Part shown: one piece after another, positions 45,934-57,808 of the stretch
Position numbering within the stretch: position 1 is the stretch's first letter
Layout of the letters: each line of letters opens with the position of its first letter
Source: Tribonema minus
Lineage: Eukaryota > Sar > Xanthophyceae > Tribonematales > Tribonemataceae
Reading direction: 5' to 3'
Assembly (NCBI GenBank): GCA_017506865.1
Contig: JAFCMP010000538.1
Location: 124,001 to 188,000 of the forward strand
DNA: 64,000 nucleotides
Position numbers and translations under genes: made by a program
The notes under the pieces: model-generated
Seen by the model: only the letters and a program-made list of their open reading frames with translations
What the model was told of the DNA's origin: nothing
Databases searched by the model: none

Positions 45934-48900
45934 CTACCATTCGTCAAACGTCGGCACTGCAAGCGCATCCAGCAACTGCGTAATAGTCTTGAGGCGCTTC
46001 TTGTGCGCCTTCCGCCGCGGTTTGGGCCACTCCTCGGGAGCGGCTCCCATGTACCGCTGCAGCAAGACTAGCACTGTTTCGCGCGCCATGCCTTGGTCCG
46101 TTGAGGCGCCTTTTGTGCCTGCCAGGCGCTGAAATACGCCCAGGAAAGTGCTGTCGTTTGGCTCGGAGAACACCTGCAGAGCACGGCAGGGGGGTAGGTT
46201 TGGGTGAGGTCGTGTAACAAAAGTAGATGGGGGGGGGCGGTCATTCGTATGGGAACGAATCAGAAGAACGTAGAGCTCTCGGTGATACAGTGTGGTTAGC
46301 CGCAAGTGCCTTCCACCAATAACCGTGGTCGCCGCTGCTGCAGCCATTGGCCACGTGTCAAACAGGGCCACCATATACTGTATGCATAGAGAGATGCTAT
46401 CACTTGAGCACTTGAACATTCATTCCTCTCAGGCGTAGAAGCTGAGAGGAACAGAAGACCATGAAGAGTCGATTGTCCTGTCAGAAATGTTTCAAATTGA
46501 CACTTTGGCGAACAACATCAAGCCACTCCTTTCGTACTTCAACAACTGCTCAACGCCGCGGCCAATGCTCGGAACCACGGTCATTGTGACTTCGTTGTCG
46601 CAGACGGTTGTTTTTACAAGTGACATACAAGCATGATGTGCCGGGCCGCTTCCACTCTGACCGCCGGCGCAACGCACAGTGACAAAGTGCACCCCGAAAG
46701 AGGCTCCTCCGACTCTACAAATGACATGGCACACCGTGACAATCAGCACCCCAGCCGAAACAGACACAACGCACCGTGACAGACAGCACCCCGCAGAAAG
46801 CGGCCAAAAGAGGCTCCTCTGACTGTACAACACGACCACACCATGACAGACAGCACCCCGGAGAGAGCAGCCACTCTGACTCTGACTCGACTCACGCACC
46901 GTGACAAACAGCACCCGGAGGAAGAGGCCACCACTGGCAGGCAGCGCCTCCACCTGTATCGTCTTCACCACGCCAATCGACAGGTGCTTGTGCAGCACGA
47001 GGTGCGCTAGCAGGCGTGCCAGGTTGGCGGCGCGTCTGGCGGGCATGTCATCAAACTGCTTGAAGGCGTCCCAGAAGGCTAGCTGGAAGGTGAACTTGTA
47101 CTTGGTCTGCGGGGTGGGCAGGTTAGGGTCGGGGGGGGGGGGGCAATGCTCAGCAAAGGGGGTTTGAAGGCGGTGGAGCGCAATATGCTGCAACGCTGTT
47201 GAGTTCATGTAACTCTGACCCTGAGCCCAACGCTTACGTAGCACCAGAAGTCTTGCATTGGTCGTGTGTGCATCAGCGTGCAGCGTGCCAACTGGCTTTG
47301 CCCAATTGTGCATCATCATAAGCACCGTGCAGGCGGCAGGAGTGAACATGCACCAAGATACACATCATTGAGGGACAGGGTTGAAGAAGTTGAAGCTGAT
47401 TCTCACATCAAACTCGCACAGCCTTGCGCCCAGAAGCGCGTAGTATGGGTTGTAGGCCTTCTCCTGTCCGCAGCAGTCCACCAGTACACGCACGACCTGC
47501 GCAAGCAACCACCGCAGTTCAGTGAAGCAAGCACACAAGCAGGAATCAGAAAGTGTGTGTGGTGCAAAGGCAGCATATTGGCTGTGGGCAGCTTGGTAAG
47601 GGTAGGTGCATAAAAATTGGATGGCATATGTGCAGAAAGTGGACAGCATTAGATGGCATGTATACAGCCATGTGCAGACACCACATAGTGATTCTGTCCG
47701 CAGCAGTCCACCAGGATTACTCAGGGTAAGGGCGTAGCGTAAGGGATAGGGCAGGGTTCCACCAGCATGCGTACCACCTGCAGAGCCCCTGCAGGCAGAC
47801 AGTGACAAAACACAATCAAACCCTTACCCTAGTTGATGTGTGTGCCGCTCATGCGACCTGTTTGTCCTAAACATTGTGATAACTCAAAATGATCACTCGG
47901 AGCACGCAGGTAAAGAAGTGATGCATGCATTGCTGTTCTTCACCAAGTCAGATCTGAAGAACTTTCTTGAAGTTGAGTCTAGCTGCTTACCTTGCGCAAC
48001 TGCTGCGGGTCCTGGCAGTCGACTACGCAAAGTACATGAGTCACGCCAGACCCTCAACAGCCACACAAAGCTACAGATTAATGGTGAAGAGTGACGCCGT
48101 GCAAGGAGTGTTTCACGAATTCATATGGGCTTCAGCGGTGAGGTGCGAACCATGTACAATCTGTGATGCAAAACGCAAAATGTGAGCCATGCAAGGTGTG
48201 ATGCAAGTACCAAGTGGGGTTCAAGAACAAGGTGCAAACCCTACGCAAGATGCGATTCACGTGTCACATCATACGACCGCCTGTGCTGCTGCATGAATAC
48301 CACAATAGCCATATACCTACTGTCTAACCCACCTCTCTGTCCTGCTGGCCTCTAAGGTCCAAGCGCATGAGCCTCTCAAAGGCGTCTTCAAAGTCTGCAG
48401 CGCCCATGATGGCACAGAATACCGCACGTCGCACATCCGTGTTCATGCGCTGGTGCGAGGCGAGCTGCGCCAGTCGTGACACGTCATCGTCCTCCTGGCA
48501 ACATTAATCAATTCATGAGCCAGAGACAAAAATGAATTCATGGACTTGTTCATGAATCAACAACACAAAAAGTGCGTGCTTGGTTGGATGTCGCCGATGC
48601 GGACGTGACGTGGAAGCCACAATGCGTACGTGACGCTGGTGTGTATATACCTACCTACCTGCGGCAATTTCTTTGTTGTTCTGATAGCAGCCACGACGTG
48701 TCGTGTAGTATATGGTGAATCATGGACTTGCCTAGTTCTCACTGCACAGTGACACCAGATGATTGATTGATAGGTGTGGCTGGTACCCTCTCATGGTTCA
48801 CGACATATACTTCTAAATAACAGCAATCAGCTTGAAGTAGAATCAATAGGTGGTGGAGTGGCCATGCCATTTGGTTATTGACACACATGGGCACTGCATA

Positions 48901-51900
48901 GTAGTCAACATGTAACATGCATACCATTAAACCACCGGGCTGGGAGGTATGCCTGCTGGAGTGGCATACCTTGAAGATGGATGGTTAGGGTTAGGATTAG
49001 GGGTTAGGGCTAGGGTTATGCTGCGATAATCATGACTTGAACTGCATGTTTATGGTGCCTCAAGCCCTCTCAGTAAACAAGTCGCCAATAAACTGCAACC
49101 ACATGTGTTCTGCATGTAATATGAGGTACTGCAGAGTTTGAGAAAGATTGCACTGCCCGAATTTCCACAAAACGTACGAGTAGTAACGTAAAAAACAACA
49201 AGACCGCCTTCCACACCCTCACAATCATCGCAGGCTTGAGCAATGACCCTCATTCACCAGCGCCACTCTCCTTCTCCTGCAAGTACGTCTGCTGAGCAAT
49301 GGATGATTAGCCAGCTCACCTCATCATCTGCCCCCTCCCCGCCCCCCCCCTGTTTACCCTCGCCGCCCCCCCCCTCCCCCTCCCCATCACCCCCCCCTGC
49401 CGCGCCCCCCACACCAGTCCACGCCGACCCAACCAGCCACCACCGCCCCCTAGTCTTGACCCCATCCGTAAGGTCTGACCACCCAACACGTAAGCTGGTG
49501 TCAGCTCCAACGCCCCCCTTGGCCGACTTGACCGTGCCCAGCCACCGCCGTAGGCGCTGAGATCTGTCCTGGCCGCCCGCCGCTGCTGCGCGCCGCTTGT
49601 TGTTCTTGAGGTCCGCGATTGCGTCCAGCATGAATTGCACCCTGCGGTGGCGTTCAATGAAGGGTTGGGGCTAGGGTTAGGGTCACCGCAGTAGGATGCA
49701 CAGCCGGGCAGAGCGAGCGTAATGAGGGTTTGCCATGTGTATTTGTACATACCCTGTGCCGTTCAATGGATGTACTAGTGCGGCAGGGTGCATAGCCAGG
49801 CGGAGCGTGCATGATGAGCGTCTGCCATGTATATACATACGGTATGTCATGTCTTAGGTACATATCACACGTTGCACCGACATGCACATATCGGACAGAT
49901 TGTGCATCCGCCGTCGGCCCTGCTATTATGCCCTGCTGTTGTGCCGGATGGGGTGCCTGTCGCTGCACACTGGTTGCTATGTGGTGAGACCAATGCGTGC
50001 ATCGTAATGAAGTCCCCGTGCTGGCATATGCGGTATTGTGACACGATGACAATGCATTGGTACATATGCACCTGGATCGGCACTCACCAATGCAGAAATG
50101 GGTTTCTTCAGTACCAGCAAAAGCGCGCACTTGCTGCGGGCAGTAGGCGGCTTCTTGACTACTGACATCCACATGCATGCACCCACCCACCATCATATGC
50201 ACGGACTTGAGGAGTTGTTTTTGTGAGAAACGACCACACTGGCTCATGACGCAACCCTTTCCGCCTTACGTGAACGCAATTCACCCAAATCCACTCTACC
50301 ACCACCGTGTACGCTCCTGCAACATTCTCACACATCCTCATTCATGCAAAGCATCCACACACACCTGACACCGTGCCCCTCCCCCTCCCCCTCCCCCTCC
50401 CCCTGCGCCGCCAGCACCTCCGCGGAGCGCTGCTTCACCAGCAGCACCACCTCGCGCAGCGCGCTCGGGTCGTCCGCGCGCAGCTGCGCGCCGCAGTGCC
50501 GCAGCAGCAGCAGCAGCAGCTCCACCTCCACGGCGCCGAAGCGCGCCACGAGGCGGCGCACGAGGTCGTAGACGAGCGTGCAGTGCGCGACGCCGAAGAC
50601 GTACAGGTAGCCCAGCAGCAGCGCCAGGTTGCTGCAGCGCGCGCGCTCCTGCTGCCGCCGCTGCTGCTGCTGCCGCCGCTGCTGATCATCATTGTTTGTG
50701 TCGGTGTTATCGTCTCCCAGCGCGGCGTTGAGTTTGTTGGCCAAGGATTCGAGCGCGAAGGCGCCGACTTCGCGGCCGACAGTAATGTTGAGCGCTGATA
50801 GCAGGGCCGCGTAGGGGGGCACCAGCGTCGTCATGATCTGCGGCGCGTGAGCAGGACAGTGCACAGGGTCTCTTAGTTGCTGCCCGTGCCCTGGGCGTTG
50901 CGAGTGCGGTTCGTCACGTGCAAAGTTGTAGCAAGGGTTAGGGTTAGGGTTATAGCGTCGTCATGATCTGCGACGCGTGAGCAGAACAGTGCGCAGCGTC
51001 AATTAGTTGCTGCACGTGCCCTGGGCGTTGCGATTGCGGTTCGTCACATGCAAAGTTGTAGTGAGGGTTAGGGTTGGAGTAGGACACCAGCGTCGTCATG
51101 ATCTGCGACGCGTGAGCAGAACAGTGCGCAAAGTCACTTAGTTGCTGCACGTGGTGTGGGGCATTGCGAGGGCGTTTCGGCATATGTGATATTGTCTCGG
51201 GGGGGCGCAGCGCATAACTCCAAACTTGACTTTACTTGCTGGTCACAAGCTCGACGGTATGCGTGTCCGACGCTGTACCAGCGCAGAGATTGCCTGCCGT
51301 GAGTTCCAGCAAGCTTTGCCGCCGTCACATTGACACTGTACGCACTGGTGAACCTGGCATATGCACATGTGAAGAAAGGTTGCTGGGTGCGCACGTTCGT
51401 GTGCGCTGGCGCATGGCAGGTTTGTGCCTGCCGCAGTCTCTGTCACACAAGTCCGGCGCACCACGCAGCATGAAAACATATCCCACCTAACATACCAGAC
51501 ATACCTAATAGCCACACACCCTACCTGTGTATCGTGCACGCACACCGCGCACGTGGCCTCCACCAGCAGGTCGTTCATGTCGCGCGTGCTCTGGCCGCGG
51601 TACATGTCCGCCAGCGCCCGCGCCACAGGGTCCAGATTCTCCTCCGCCATCCTGTTCAGCTGCCCGTTGAGCATGCGCCGCAGCTGCTGCAGCTTCGCCG
51701 CGTCCGTGCTGCCGCCGCCGCGCAGGTGCGGCGGCACGTACTTGCTGCTGCCGCCGGCAGCAGCAGCGGCGGCGGCGCCGGTGGCGCGGCCGTAGATATC
51801 CTGGCCTGCCACCGGCTGATATGTCGCGCCCGCGTCAATGTCTGCTGCGTAGGCGCCGCCGCCGCCGCCGTCGCCGCTGCTGCTGCCATCGTCGTCGCTG

Positions 51901-52739
51901 CCATCATCGTCCTCGTCCGCAGCGGCGGCGTCGCTGCCGTCGACCGGAGCCGCAGCGTCGTCGACATCGCTGTCAGCTTCGGCACCTTCGTCGTTGTCAC
52001 CCGCAGGGTCTGAGTCAGACTCAGAGTCAGTGTTAAAGGCGGCCAGGTCGCCGGCATCCGAGCCCTCCGAGTCTGTTGGGAGATCGAAGAATGGATGTTT
52101 TTCGATGTCGGCGATCTCTTCTCCTTGTTCTCCAGCAGCTTCATCTTCACCGTCGGTGTCGCTGGCAGCTCCGCTGTCCTCGGCGTCGCTGTCATCAGCA
52201 CCGTGTTGCTTGGACGCAGTCGCTGCTGCTTTGACGCTCTTCTTTCCTGGCCCTAGGATGCTGTCGAGGTTATCGAGGAAGTCGCCGAAGTCGTCTCCCA
52301 AGCCATCCAGCTCTGCCAGCTCCTTGTTCAGCTTCGCCCTTTTCTTCTTCGAATCTCCACCCTTGACCCCCAGCAGCTTTTCCAGGCGCGCTATTTCAGC
52401 CTCCTCTGCTGCGATCATGGGGTCCGCTACGAGATTGTCCCAGGCTCGCTTGCGGCCGCTGCTGCTGGCACGAGGCTTCTGCTGCTGCTGCTTGCTGCTA
52501 GACGCTGCCGCTCGCTGCTGATCCTGCGCAGGCATTTTGCGCGTTTTGGCAGAGGCTTTGCCTGGCGCTGCTGCTGCATCAGAAGATGCATCGGTGCCAT
52601 TGATGTGCGCTTTACTCTGTTGAGTGGCCTCCTGATGGTGATGCTGTTTAGCGGCGTGCTGAGCCTGCCGTTTCTGCGCCGCAGCATTTTTGGCTGCCTT
52701 CCTGCGGTCCTTGTGATTCATCTGCCCACCCTTTGCCAT
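45934..52739 (-). CDS. NOM1: Nucleolar MIF4G-domain protein (NOM1/SGD1), ribosome biogenesis
   Basis: Seven exons (52739-51525, 50837-50365, 49641-49320, 48494-48333, 47496-47407, 47106-46900, 46173-45934) join in phase to about 902 residues; human NOM1 has 860. The first exon encodes a Lys/Arg-rich start, AEEAEIARLEKLLG and a long acidic stretch, then YVPPHLRGG and the first MIF4G helices (LRRMLNGQLNRMAEENLDPVA). MIF4G continues with YAALLSALNITVGREVGAF, LLLGYLYVFGVAHCTLVYDL and QFMLDAIADLKNNKRR, then GRWWLVGSAW. The MA3 domain starts at QRMNTDVRRAVFCAIM and runs through QEKAYNPYYALL and FTFQLAFWDAFKQFDD. In yeast and animals this protein is needed for small ribosomal subunit maturation and recruits the RNA helicase eIF4A3. 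Each of exons 2, 5 and 6 has extra copies of a splice edge in the adjoining intron. Confidence 0.93.
46250..46377. repeat. Dispersed ~128-bp element, copy 1
   Basis: About 85-90% similar over its length to 53495-53622, in the same orientation. It lies in the last NOM1 intron. Both share ggttagccgcaagtgccttc and the caataac...gtggtcgccgctgctgcag core. A short inverted repeat (attcgt/acgaat) marks the left edge of this copy. Confidence 0.82.
46690..46925 (-). repeat. Copies of the NOM1 exon 6 donor
   Basis: The donor edge (cgggtgctgtttgtcacg|gtgcgtg, 46917-46894) recurs three more times downstream in the intron, at about 46860-46838, 46795-46770 and 46755-46735, with a weaker trace at about 46690. 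The linkers share gaggagcctctttcgg. Confidence 0.85.
47440..47790 (-). repeat. Copy of the NOM1 exon 5 acceptor
   Basis: The exon start with acceptor (47500-47465) has an upstream degraded copy at about 47790-47690 (ctgcag|gtggtacgcatgctggtgg and ctgctgcggacag). Confidence 0.75.
48983..49019. repeat. Telomere-like TTAGGG repeat
   Basis: Six TTAGGG-like units lie in an intron of NOM1, in the opposite orientation to most arrays in the window. A similar short stretch at 49663-49682 lies directly before the exon 3 acceptor and reads as a C-rich pyrimidine tract on the coding strand. Confidence 0.88.
50826..51145 (-). repeat. Three copies of the NOM1 exon 2 acceptor region
   Basis: A unit of about 120-140 bp containing gctcacgcgtcgcag|atcatgacgacgct is present three times, with acceptors near 50838, 50967 and 51109. 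The copy at 50838 is the one that continues into open MIF4G coding sequence. Short telomere-like stretches lie between copies. Confidence 0.9.
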
Positions 52740-52792
52740 AGCGCAACGGTGCCACACACAACCTTCGAAGCGAAAACAACAACTTCACGTTG
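52740..52792. promoter_or_regulatory. Extremely short divergent spacer, NOM1 / amidohydrolase
   Basis: Only 53 bp separate the two start codons. Either transcription of both genes starts within the spacer or the transcripts overlap. It contains cgaaaacaacaacttcacgttg; no known core element is visible. Confidence 0.6.
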
Positions 52793-55700
52793 ATGTTGAA
52801 GTTCAGATTTTGTGAAAACATGAAAACTTTCAGCGTGTGTGCGCCAGTGATGAATGAGCTACCGCAGAGCAAAATCACGTCGGGCACGCGCAAACGGGTT
52901 CTGTACACTAATGCCAAGGTGTGGCAGTGGGGAGAAGGCCTGGCACGCACTGGGCATGGCGCCACGTACTCTCTAACAGACTGGTTTGCCGTAAGCCTAG
53001 AAGAGTTCAGCGGCAGCAGCGGCAGCGGCAGCTGTACCTCCTCTATCCTGCAAGCTGGCATCGCGCCAACCCCTGCGGAAGCCAACTACGATTCTGTCAT
53101 AGACCTCAAGGGAGCTCTGGTGGTTCCTGGTTTGCAGGATGCTCACATTCATGTAGGTACGCAGATTCGACACATTGTCGTTGAAAATCTGATCTATTAG
53201 CCCATATATCCTGGTGCCTGCCGACTGCTCCATCGCCAATGTAAGCCAGCTCAATGTACAAAATCTCTCTGCCGCTGCCACGGCAGGTTACACAGGAGAA
53301 TCGGCGCACTACGTGGATCTGAGTGGAGCGCAGTCAATACCAGAGCTGTGGCAATTAGTGCAGGCGAAAGCGGATAGGTCAGCGCCATGCACTGGAATGC
53401 GTTGTAGATTCCTTGCATCTTCAGCCATGCATCACTTCAGCAGCGCCTCTTGATGTGAGCATTAAATGCAACTCAGCACTCTTACCTGGCATTGATGAAA
53501 ACGAATCAAAAGATCGTAGAGCTCTAGGTGACAAGGGATGGTTAGCCGCAAGTGCCTTCCACCAATAACTGTGGTCGCCGCTGCTGCAGCAATTGGCCAC
53601 GAGTCAAACAGTACCACCGTATCCACCAGTCAAAAGACTTTGTGTGCAAGCTTTAGCGTTCGAGGCATGGGTGTTCAGTATTGGAAAGGTCTCACGTGTT
53701 CGATATCATCTGTTGACACGTACGCACTGCTTCTCGTTCCCATCCACACAGCCACCCTGAGCTGTCCTGGCTAGTAGGCGTGGGCTGGGACCAGACAAAC
53801 TTCGGAGGCGTCTATCCGTCCCGCAGTGACCTGGACACAATCGCCAGCGGCAACAGACCCATATTACTCTACCGCAACTGCTGGCACATTGGCGTGGCCA
53901 ACAGCGCGGCGCTGGAGCTATCGGGGCTGATCGCTCGTGACAGCGCCACTGGCGAATGGCGGCCGTGCTCCGATAAGTTTGCTGTGGCGGGGGGGCACGT
54001 TGATGTTGATGGCGATGGGCTGCCCTCCGGCATCGTAAGGGAGACGGCGGTGGAGCTGGTGACAAAGCACATGGGCGCGTCGTCTCACGATGAGCGGCTG
54101 GCGTTTTTCTCCGCGGCGCTGCAGCGGTGCGTGGCGAATGGGCTCACGGCTGTTCAGGTAAGGCGCATTGTGACTTTCCTAGCCTCTACAGACAGGGTGA
54201 CTGTGGCAATCGGAGTTGTTGATTACAGCTTACCAAAGTGTAGTTGAAGCGCACAAAGGTCCTTAGACGGTGTTGTTGGCTGCTATGCTTGCAGTGACCA
54301 CCGTTCTCATCTGTACCTATACAACTACACATACCGACAGCGCGAAACGATGTGTGTCAGTGTGTCCGCATGTGCCTGTGTACCCCCAGCCTCCCCCACT
54401 ACCCTCCGCACACACATATTTCCCCTACCTACGCTCTATACACTTCCACATCAATGGGCCGCTCACGCCTCCTCCCTCTGCCTGCAGACAAACGACGGCG
54501 TTGAGGGCCTGCCAGTGTATCAGGAGCTGCTCGCAGCCGGCAAACTGCCGCTACGCGTGCAGCTCACCATACAGTGCTCAGATCTGCAGCGCTCCCGTAC
54601 CACTGCAACTGGTGACGCCCCTCTAGAGCCTCTGGACGGCTGCGACACACGCGGCATGCTGACGTGCAAGCGCGTCAAGATCTTTGCCGATGGGTCGCTA
54701 GGGGCGGAGACGGCTGCGCTAAGGGTCCCGTACAGGGGGAAGGGGAAGGAAGCAGCAGCAGCGGCGGGGGCGGCGGCGGCAGCTGATAATAGAGGCATAC
54801 TGGTGCACACTTCAGAGGCGCTGACTGCGCAAGTGAAGTTGGCCAAGGAGAGGCGCTTCAGGTAGGTAGTTTGAGTCACTTGCTCATGCCATCACGCATC
54901 AGAAGAGATAGGTTGGTGTGCTGTCACGCTGATAAAAGGAGGTGTCGGTCTGTCACATCGAAGGCATCTATTGCCCATTTAAGGGTCAGGTGCTTAGGGT
55001 GACGCTTAGGGTTATGCGTTACCCTCAAATAGGGTTTAGGTGCTTCCAACCTCGCATGCGCATTCTTGCTCCGTGTCATGGACGTGTCTGTTGTCGAGGC
55101 AACGCTCTACATGCATACTGCCTGAGTTAGGGTTAGGTCTAACCTTACATCTAACCTTACATCTAACCCTAACCCTAACCCTAACCCGAGCTTCCGCTGC
55201 AATGCTCATCATGAAGCTGCCATAGGCACTGCTGACGTTTAGCCACATAGTCTACACTTGCTCCAAGACGGCTCTGTCAAGGTCAACGCAGCGCAGTCAT
55301 CACGTGTTGATGCAACGTCGAGAGCTGCTGCTGCTCACTAGCCTGTTGCTCCACACCGACAGCAGTTGGCATCAAGACGCCAGCCTTGGGCTGCTAGAAC
55401 TGAATCCATTTGTGGTCTGTCTGTTGGCAAGGGTAACTCCCGTAACCGTCAAGCGTGCAACCGCCAACGAGCATGGAACTGCCATTGTGCGTAACTGCCA
55501 AATGTCACTCACTGCCTCCCATGCGCTCCTCTGACACATAGGCTGGAGGTCCACGCCATCAACGGCAATGACACGATGAGCATGTAGCTGCCAACTGCTC
55601 CAACAACAACAATGTCTTCGCCTCCTGTGCGCTTACCCTGACAGGCTGGAGGTCCACGCCATCGGCGACAGGGCAGCGGAGCAAGTCCTGGACGCATTTC

Positions 55701-57808
55701 GCGCAGCAGCGCTCAGCGAGGCTGACCGCCCCATCCTCACACACTGCCAGATACTTGGCCCGGATCTAGTGGAGCGCATGGCGCGGAGTCATGTTGTGGC
55801 TAATATACAGCCGAGCTTTGTGCCGACGGATGGCCGGTTTGTGAGGGAGCGGCTGGAGGACGCTGTGGCAGCGAGCAGCTACTGCTGGAAGGACATGATG
55901 AGGGTAGGTATGCTGCGTTTGCGGTACGCGCATAGGTACATACGATTGAAGACGAGGACGCTGTGGCAGCGAGCAGCTACTGCTGGAAGGGCATGATGAG
56001 GGTAGGTATGCTGTGTTGCCGAGACACGCATACATACCATCGGAGGCCAATTGTGGTGTGTGCTGCGTTTGCGAGACGCGCATACATAGACGCGCATACA
56101 TCAGGACGACCACCATGTATAGTTGGCAATGTGTAATGCATGTGTTCCTGGCATCAGCTACAGTCATTGTTGTGCATTGGCATGGATCTTCTCGACCAAC
56201 TTTCATGGGCTTATGTCGCCAGTGTGTCTCTTGGAGCTGCGTCAGGGCAGTTTGGTTGGCACCTTCATGTGCGCTGCCTGCTCAGCAAACTCACAAGTGA
56301 TATGATCACAACTCATGTTTTTTACGAACAATTGGTCTCTGCTACACGAGAGTTCATGCGCTTGCAGCTCTGCCTGTGCAACTGAATCTCTGCATCATAT
56401 GTGCTTTGGTGGCTGCTGCGTCTGCAGGCGGGCGTGATGTGCGCCGGCGGCAGCGATGCTCCCGTTGAGCACTGCAGCCCACTACACGGCATGCACGACG
56501 CCATTTACAGGGAGGCAAGGCCCGAAAAAGGCGACCAATCACAAATCGCAGCAGCAGCCACGGTCCACCAATCAGATCCACTAGCAGCAATATCAGGTGG
56601 CAGCCAATGGTGCGTTGGCAATGTCTTCTGGCCCGATCAGCGGCTGACGTTTGCAGAGGCTCTGTGGTTGTACACCAAGGGCGCCGCGTTCGCTGACGGT
56701 ACGGAGGCGGTGTCGGGGGCCATCGCTGCGGGGGCTCGCGCGGATTTCACCGTGCTAAAGGCGGAGGTGCTAGAGGATCCACGCCGGCTGCTCGATGCGG
56801 ACAGGTGAGCACTGACATCAATTTCAACTTCAATGTGCAGGTTTTGGTCGCGAGCTGCAGCGCTCTGTGTGGAGTGGGACGGTGTACTGGATGCTTTTGC
56901 GCCTTAGCACCAGCTTTAACCAACGGCACACAACACTTTGTTGAGCCCGCGTCCTCCTTACACGTGAATGCCCCACGTACATGCCTGTATGTATGACCGT
57001 GCCACGTCACGACGCCTTCACTTTGGGTGCAATAGTAGCTGTTTAGGTCCATTCACATGCATATAAGCTTTGAAGCACGGTTTTGCGTGTGCCTGTGAGT
57101 GATGACACAATGCCAGGCTGGCATGAGGGTTGATGGGCAATGCGTGCCATCTATATACTTGAAGGAACCTGGATGTTCACTCCTCTCTCCCGCGGTCGTG
57201 ATTTGTGGCGGTGCAACGCCTGCCTTCGTAACCATGAGGAATCCATTGAGGATGCAATCGCCCTTGTGCTGTGGGCTAATAACGTTTTTCTGTATAGCTT
57301 GTTAGTGAATGTAGCTTTTATTTGTAGACTGGTGATGAATGTGTAAAATTCATTTTTGACTGCGATGGCGGGGCGATGACGAGTTTTCAGCACTGCACAA
57401 AGGTGCGCATGCACAAGGCTGCATAGAAGTACATATTTGTTTCAGCTTCTTCATCCACCAGCAGCCGCAAGTCTCATCATGCCAGCAACTTCAATTCATG
57501 GGACAAGTGATTTGCCTTCGTGCCGAGTCTCCATTTCAACGCTCCCATGCGCCATGCAACGCAGCGTGCGGGAGGTGTGGGTGGCAGGCGTCAGGCGCTA
57601 CAAGCACAGCAGCGCTCAGGAGCCCCCGCCTGTCGTGACTAAAGTGGATGGCCCCAGCGCACCTGGCAAAAATGGCATGACAAGGGTCCCTGATAGTGAC
57701 AATAATGGTGGCAGTGGTGTGGGAGCACTGCCACAGGTGCGCGTGCGGCGCTGTAGATGCTGCACGGGAGATGCGAGCGCCGGTGAGCTGCAGACAACGA
57801 CAAAGTAG
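52793..57808 (+). CDS. YtcJ/LAF3-like metal-dependent amidohydrolase
   Basis: Exons 52793-53156, 53296-53377, 53752-54157, 54488-54861, 55645-55903, 56428-56804 and 57565-57808 join in phase to about 701 residues. Metal-site motifs of the amidohydrolase-3 family appear in order: VVPGLQDAHIHV, CKRVKIFADGSLGAETAALR, EVHAIGDRA, ILTHCQ and CAGGSDAPVE. The conserved ELSWLVGVGWDQTNFGG and NCWHIGVANSAAL blocks support YtcJ/LAF3. All metal ligands are present, so hydrolase activity is likely; the substrate is unknown (plant LAF3 affects phytochrome A signalling). The C-terminal exon encodes VREVWVAGVRR then an unconserved Ser/Gly tail. Introns after exons 4 and 5 hold copies of exon edges (gctggaggtccacgccatc at 55540; the exon 5 end at 55966-56003). 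Confidence 0.9.
53495..53622. repeat. Dispersed ~128-bp element, copy 2
   Basis: Partner of 46250-46377, here in the second intron of the amidohydrolase gene. Confidence 0.82.
55126..55187. repeat. Telomere-like repeats in both orientations
   Basis: TTAGGGTTAGG is followed directly by about seven CCTTACATCTAA or CCCTAA units, so the array inverts within 62 bp. Intron of the amidohydrolase gene. Confidence 0.88.
55536..56012 (+). repeat. Copies of amidohydrolase exon 5 edges
   Basis: The acceptor edge of exon 5 (gctggaggtccacgccatc, 55645) has a copy at 55543. The donor edge (gaggacgctgtggcagcgag ... catgatgag|ggtaggtatgctg, 55856-55912) has a copy at 55956-56011. Both edges of one exon are thus duplicated into the flanking introns. 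Confidence 0.88.
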
